From Methanosarcinales archaeon (lineage in GTDB: Archaea > Halobacteriota > Methanosarcinia > Methanosarcinales > Methanocomedenaceae): 7,942 nt of DNA. Both the position numbers and the translations under genes were made by a program. The stretch spans positions 1 to 7,942 of the forward strand of contig JAUWTY010000050.1 in NCBI GenBank assembly GCA_030614485.1, read 5' to 3'. Below, in pieces: positions 5,860 through 7,942 of this stretch. Within the stretch, counting starts at the first letter, position 1. Each line of letters begins with the position of its first letter. Under the pieces are notes generated by a model. The model was not told the DNA's origin. It saw nothing but the letters and a program-made list of their open reading frames with translations, and made no database searches.

Positions 5860-7563
5860 CTACCTGCTTGATTTTGCTGCTGACTTGTATTCCTTTTCAA
5901 AACGTTTAAAACGTTTTGTCTCATCTGCACCAAAATATTGCTCAAGTTCCTTTATCACTTTGTCGACCTTCACCCGCTCCAGTTCTGAGAGTCTGGCAAA
6001 AGCATTCGCAGATATTGAAATAGAATTTTCAAGTCCTTCAGTGATGGGATACCTGGCCACTTCTTTTAATGCCCACACGGCCTGGTCCACAGCATCCCCA
6101 AGTTTACGCTGTGATGACTCCACCCCCACATTTGCAAGAGCAGTAACCACTACATTAATACCCGTTTCTTCCCGCTGGTATCCATAAGACAAACCGATAT
6201 CCTTGATAGACCAGACAACCTGTTCAGTACCCAATTCTAATTTATTGGACGCTGCAACCACACCCATTTCTTCCAACCTGGATATAATCAGGTTAGCTTC
6301 TTCCAGCAGATTGTTCTGGATGGCTGAAGTGCCAATATCACGTAATTTAAGAGCAGTTTGCCTCACTGCCCCTTCTACCGAATTGACTGCCGCCTCCCTG
6401 CCAATATTATATAGTGCAATGATGGAATTATTCAGGGTATCCATTTCCTTACTCCTGATGGCAGCCGCCCCAATAGTGCCCAGCATATTTCCTGCTTTAG
6501 AAGATGAAGAATCTATACTGTGAGCAGCCGCTGCAATTCCGATCTTGCTGACAGCTCCGGTAACTGTTAACTTCATTATCTCGAATTCTTTCTGGCTAAG
6601 TACATCATAATATTCAAATATCCTTCTGAGTATGTCATCAGCAGGTGCATCAAGCTCCCTGGATACAGCACACTTACCAATATCACCCATAGTCTCAATT
6701 GTTTCGTTGGCGGCTTCGTCTTCATCCATGCGCAGGGCCAGTTTACCGATATTATCTATATGACCCACGAAATGCAATGTAACCCGTTCCAGACTAAGTT
6801 TACGCATGCCTGAAGCGGTCAACATTTCTATACAGTTATGCTTCAATATGGACAACCCGAACAAAGACGGCCCCAGCTCACCTTTCATTATTGAACCCCT
6901 GATTATATCCACCACAGGCTGGATAGGGTCCCGTTCATGCATCTGGCTCCCGCTGCTCTGGACTGTCATTAGCACATTGTCCCTGGTAATCTCATTTGAA
7001 AAGCGTTCAAAACTGTGGGTGAACTGTTCGTTTTGCAAATATTTGTAAATGCTATGCCCGGCATAGCCTACCCCTACTGATGTTAATACTGCAAGCAAAA
7101 ATTTGGTGCCAAGTACTTTCCAGTCATCTGTTCCAAAATGGACTACATTGAACATCATCATTAAACTTAATGTCAATCCAAAGGTACCAAGGGTGTAAGA
7201 AAGTGACTCCCTGGTATTGCTATGTTTCTTAAAGTAGTATGTGATGTTCTGGATAAAGTTGGTTGAGTATTTACGGGATGGTTTTCTCCGTTTTAATAGC
7301 CAGACCGTCAATAGCCACATAAATAATGTCAGGACCAACGCTGCAACATGAACCAGGATATTTATGGACATCTCTCCTGATGTCCATACTGGCAAGGTCA
7401 ACATTGTAATCTGTATGAACAGTGCTCCAAGACAAATATCAGAACCTACTGACCTGAGGTTCAGCCCATTCACATATTTCAGGTACAATACCATAAGGAA
7501 AAATATACACAATAATATAGCTATAGGTAGAAATTCAAAGGCAGTGGGTATAATACCTATCAT
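5860..7563 (-). CDS. multi-TM protein with tandem 23-residue helical repeats, function unknown
   Basis: A 567-residue protein I do not recognise. About five hydrophobic segments fill the N-terminus (roughly residues 6-28, 42-61, 67-90, 121-143 and 150-172), with a basic KRRKPSRK loop after the third. The rest is soluble and probably alpha-helical. From residue 272 to 524 it can be laid out as eleven ungapped units of exactly 23 residues, most beginning with hydrophobic-Gly (IG, MG or VG), small residues at positions 4-6, a frequent Leu/Ile at 10 and usually Leu at 21. A charged helix (about 525-567) ends the protein. This suggests a membrane-anchored alpha-solenoid or docking surface; no catalytic motif is visible. 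ATG 7563 is preferred over GTG 7569 (two residues longer): a TATA-like element places transcription near 7563 and there is no Shine-Dalgarno. It is followed after four bases by nob1. Confidence 0.85.
   Translation of the reverse strand: MIGIIPTAFEFLPIAILLCIFFLMVLYLKYVNGLNLRSVGSDICLGALFIQITMLTLPVWTSGEMSINILVHVAALVLTLFMWLLTVWLLKRRKPSRKYSTNFIQNITYYFKKHSNTRESLSYTLGTFGLTLSLMMMFNVVHFGTDDWKVLGTKFLLAVLTSVGVGYAGHSIYKYLQNEQFTHSFERFSNEITRDNVLMTVQSSGSQMHERDPIQPVVDIIRGSIMKGELGPSLFGLSILKHNCIEMLTASGMRKLSLERVTLHFVGHIDNIGKLALRMDEDEAANETIETMGDIGKCAVSRELDAPADDILRRIFEYYDVLSQKEFEIMKLTVTGAVSKIGIAAAAHSIDSSSSKAGNMLGTIGAAAIRSKEMDTLNNSIIALYNIGREAAVNSVEGAVRQTALKLRDIGTSAIQNNLLEEANLIISRLEEMGVVAASNKLELGTEQVVWSIKDIGLSYGYQREETGINVVVTALANVGVESSQRKLGDAVDQAVWALKEVARYPITEGLENSISISANAFARLSELERVKVDKVIKELEQYFGADETKRFKRFEKEYKSAAKSSR
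5992..6750 (-). repeat. eleven tandem 23-codon protein repeats
   Basis: Read on the minus strand, units begin at 6750, 6681, 6612, 6543, 6474, 6405, 6336, 6267, 6198, 6129 and 6060. Nine of the eleven start with IG, MG or VG; the exceptions are the third (YYDVLS...) and the last (VARYPI...). Spacing is 69 bases throughout with no insertion or deletion. The units differ much in sequence, so the duplication is old and would not show as a DNA repeat. Confidence 0.75.
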
Positions 7564-7567
7564 ACAC

Positions 7568-7586
7568 ACTAATATTTTATATTAGT
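7568..7586. promoter_or_regulatory. perfect 8-base inverted repeat at the start of the membrane-protein gene
   Basis: ACTAATAT - TTT - ATATTAGT is a perfect palindrome with a three-base centre. It ends five bases before the preferred ATG 7563. Its AT-rich core overlaps the likely promoter region, so it could be an operator or simply a symmetrical TATA region. No second copy was found in the window. Confidence 0.4.
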
Positions 7587-7594
7587 ACTTAAAA
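7586..7594 (-). promoter_or_regulatory. possible TATA-like box of the membrane protein-nob1 operon
   Basis: Minus strand TTTTAAGTA, centred about 27 bases upstream of ATG 7563, the spacing expected for a leaderless archaeal transcript. The AT-rich palindrome just inside it offers an alternative TATA element, so this assignment is tentative. Confidence 0.3.
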
Positions 7595-7634
7595 CAAACG
7601 ATAAGAGGGACAATAATTTACTGAAACATTGGCA

Positions 7635-7653
7635 ATTCATCACGATTCATCAC
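7635..7653. repeat. short direct repeat, 9 bases at period 10
   Basis: ATTCATCAC occurs at 7635-7643 and again at 7645-7653, separated by one G, directly next to the stop of the transposase remnant. It may be a scar of insertion or deletion, or chance. Confidence 0.4.
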
Positions 7654-7942
7654 TTAACCGATTACGCATGGAATTTTATTATGAGGTAAGTGAATATTAT
7701 AAAATATTTCTATGATAAATTCAAGCATTCTTGCTCTGAATTTAACACGGTTGTAAGAATCCTTGATGATTTTAATTTCTTCAGGATCGATTTGTTTCTT
7801 TGGTCTTCCAAGATTTGTTCTAATTATGGGTTCGTTTCCAGTTTCGCGATAATGCTTCCATATCTGTTCAACTCTTCCTTTTGATTTTTCGATGTTTCAT
7901 GCTATTGTTTCTCAAGATTTTCCTTTCTTCGTATGATTGATT
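7654..7942 (-). pseudogene. decayed N-terminal part of a DDE-type (IS481-like) transposase
   Basis: The minus strand, entering from the window edge, encodes GRVEQIWKHYRETGNEPIIR, then LGRPKKQIDPEEIKIIKDSY and NRVKFRARMLEFIIE...NIHLPHNKI. This is the helix-turn-helix and linker region typical of archaeal IS481-like transposases, in which HNxIHRxLLxxGLA and the catalytic DDE domain normally follow. Here the reading ends at TAA 7654-7656, shortly after HNKI, and the catalytic domain is missing. Two in-frame TGA stops (7912-7914 and 7897-7899) interrupt the N-terminal HTH; the second stands in an ETIA*NIEKSKGRVEQIW context where a Trp or other residue is expected. The element is therefore inactive. 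Its beginning lies outside the window, and family assignment rests on remembered motif similarity. Confidence 0.72.

Noticed and set aside
5856..5945. 30-residue N-terminal extension of Nob1
   Set aside because: It overlaps the end of the membrane-protein gene, does not resemble Nob1, and the internal ATG 5855 has its own ribosome-binding site.
7690..7884. Plus-strand ORF of 64 codons
   Set aside because: It lies antisense to the recognisable transposase remnant.
7897..7914. Selenocysteine or Trp recoding of the two TGA codons in the transposase remnant
   Set aside because: No SECIS-like context was seen, and loss of the catalytic domain already marks the gene as decayed.

Overview
The window looks archaeal, most likely from the Methanosarcinales and relatives (possibly an ANME-2/Methanoperedens-like methanotroph). 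This is inferred from gene content and signals, not from a database match. The pointers are a Nob1-type PIN/zinc-ribbon endonuclease, a GfcR-type protein (helix-turn-helix plus PRPP-binding phosphoribosyltransferase fold, an archaeal family), a UbaA/MoeB/ThiF-type E1-like enzyme, archaeal TATA-like boxes, and PAS/GAF/response-regulator kinases without transmembrane segments of the kind common in methanogens.

Layout. (1) 1-3345, plus strand: a two-component cluster. It holds the 3' part of a PAS-GAF histidine kinase, a stand-alone receiver that overlaps the kinase by 8 bases, and a second kinase of receiver-first architecture (REC-HisKA-HATPase). No DNA-binding output domain is visible. (2) 3346-3540: a short convergent intergenic stretch with one candidate 32-residue ORF. 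(3) 3541-4350, minus: an E1-like adenylyltransferase with intact ATP and zinc motifs but Gly at residue 188, where relatives usually carry the catalytic Cys. (4) 4453-4695, minus: a fragment of an IS91-type transposase zinc domain. (5) 4696-7563, minus: a multi-TM protein of unknown function, then nob1 only four bases downstream, then a gfcR-like gene with its own TATA-like box. (6) 7654-7942, minus: the decayed N-terminal part of a DDE-type transposase with two in-frame TGA stops, running off the window edge.

How it fits together: the three signalling proteins probably form one phosphorelay. The membrane protein and nob1 are probably co-transcribed. ThiF/MoeB and GfcR-like genes are independent units separated by a transposase relic.

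The most unusual item is the membrane protein. Its cytosolic part is built from about eleven ungapped tandem repeats of exactly 23 residues, which is shorter than ordinary HEAT or ARM units. I do not recognise the family. I see no CRISPR array, tRNA, rRNA or clear prophage.
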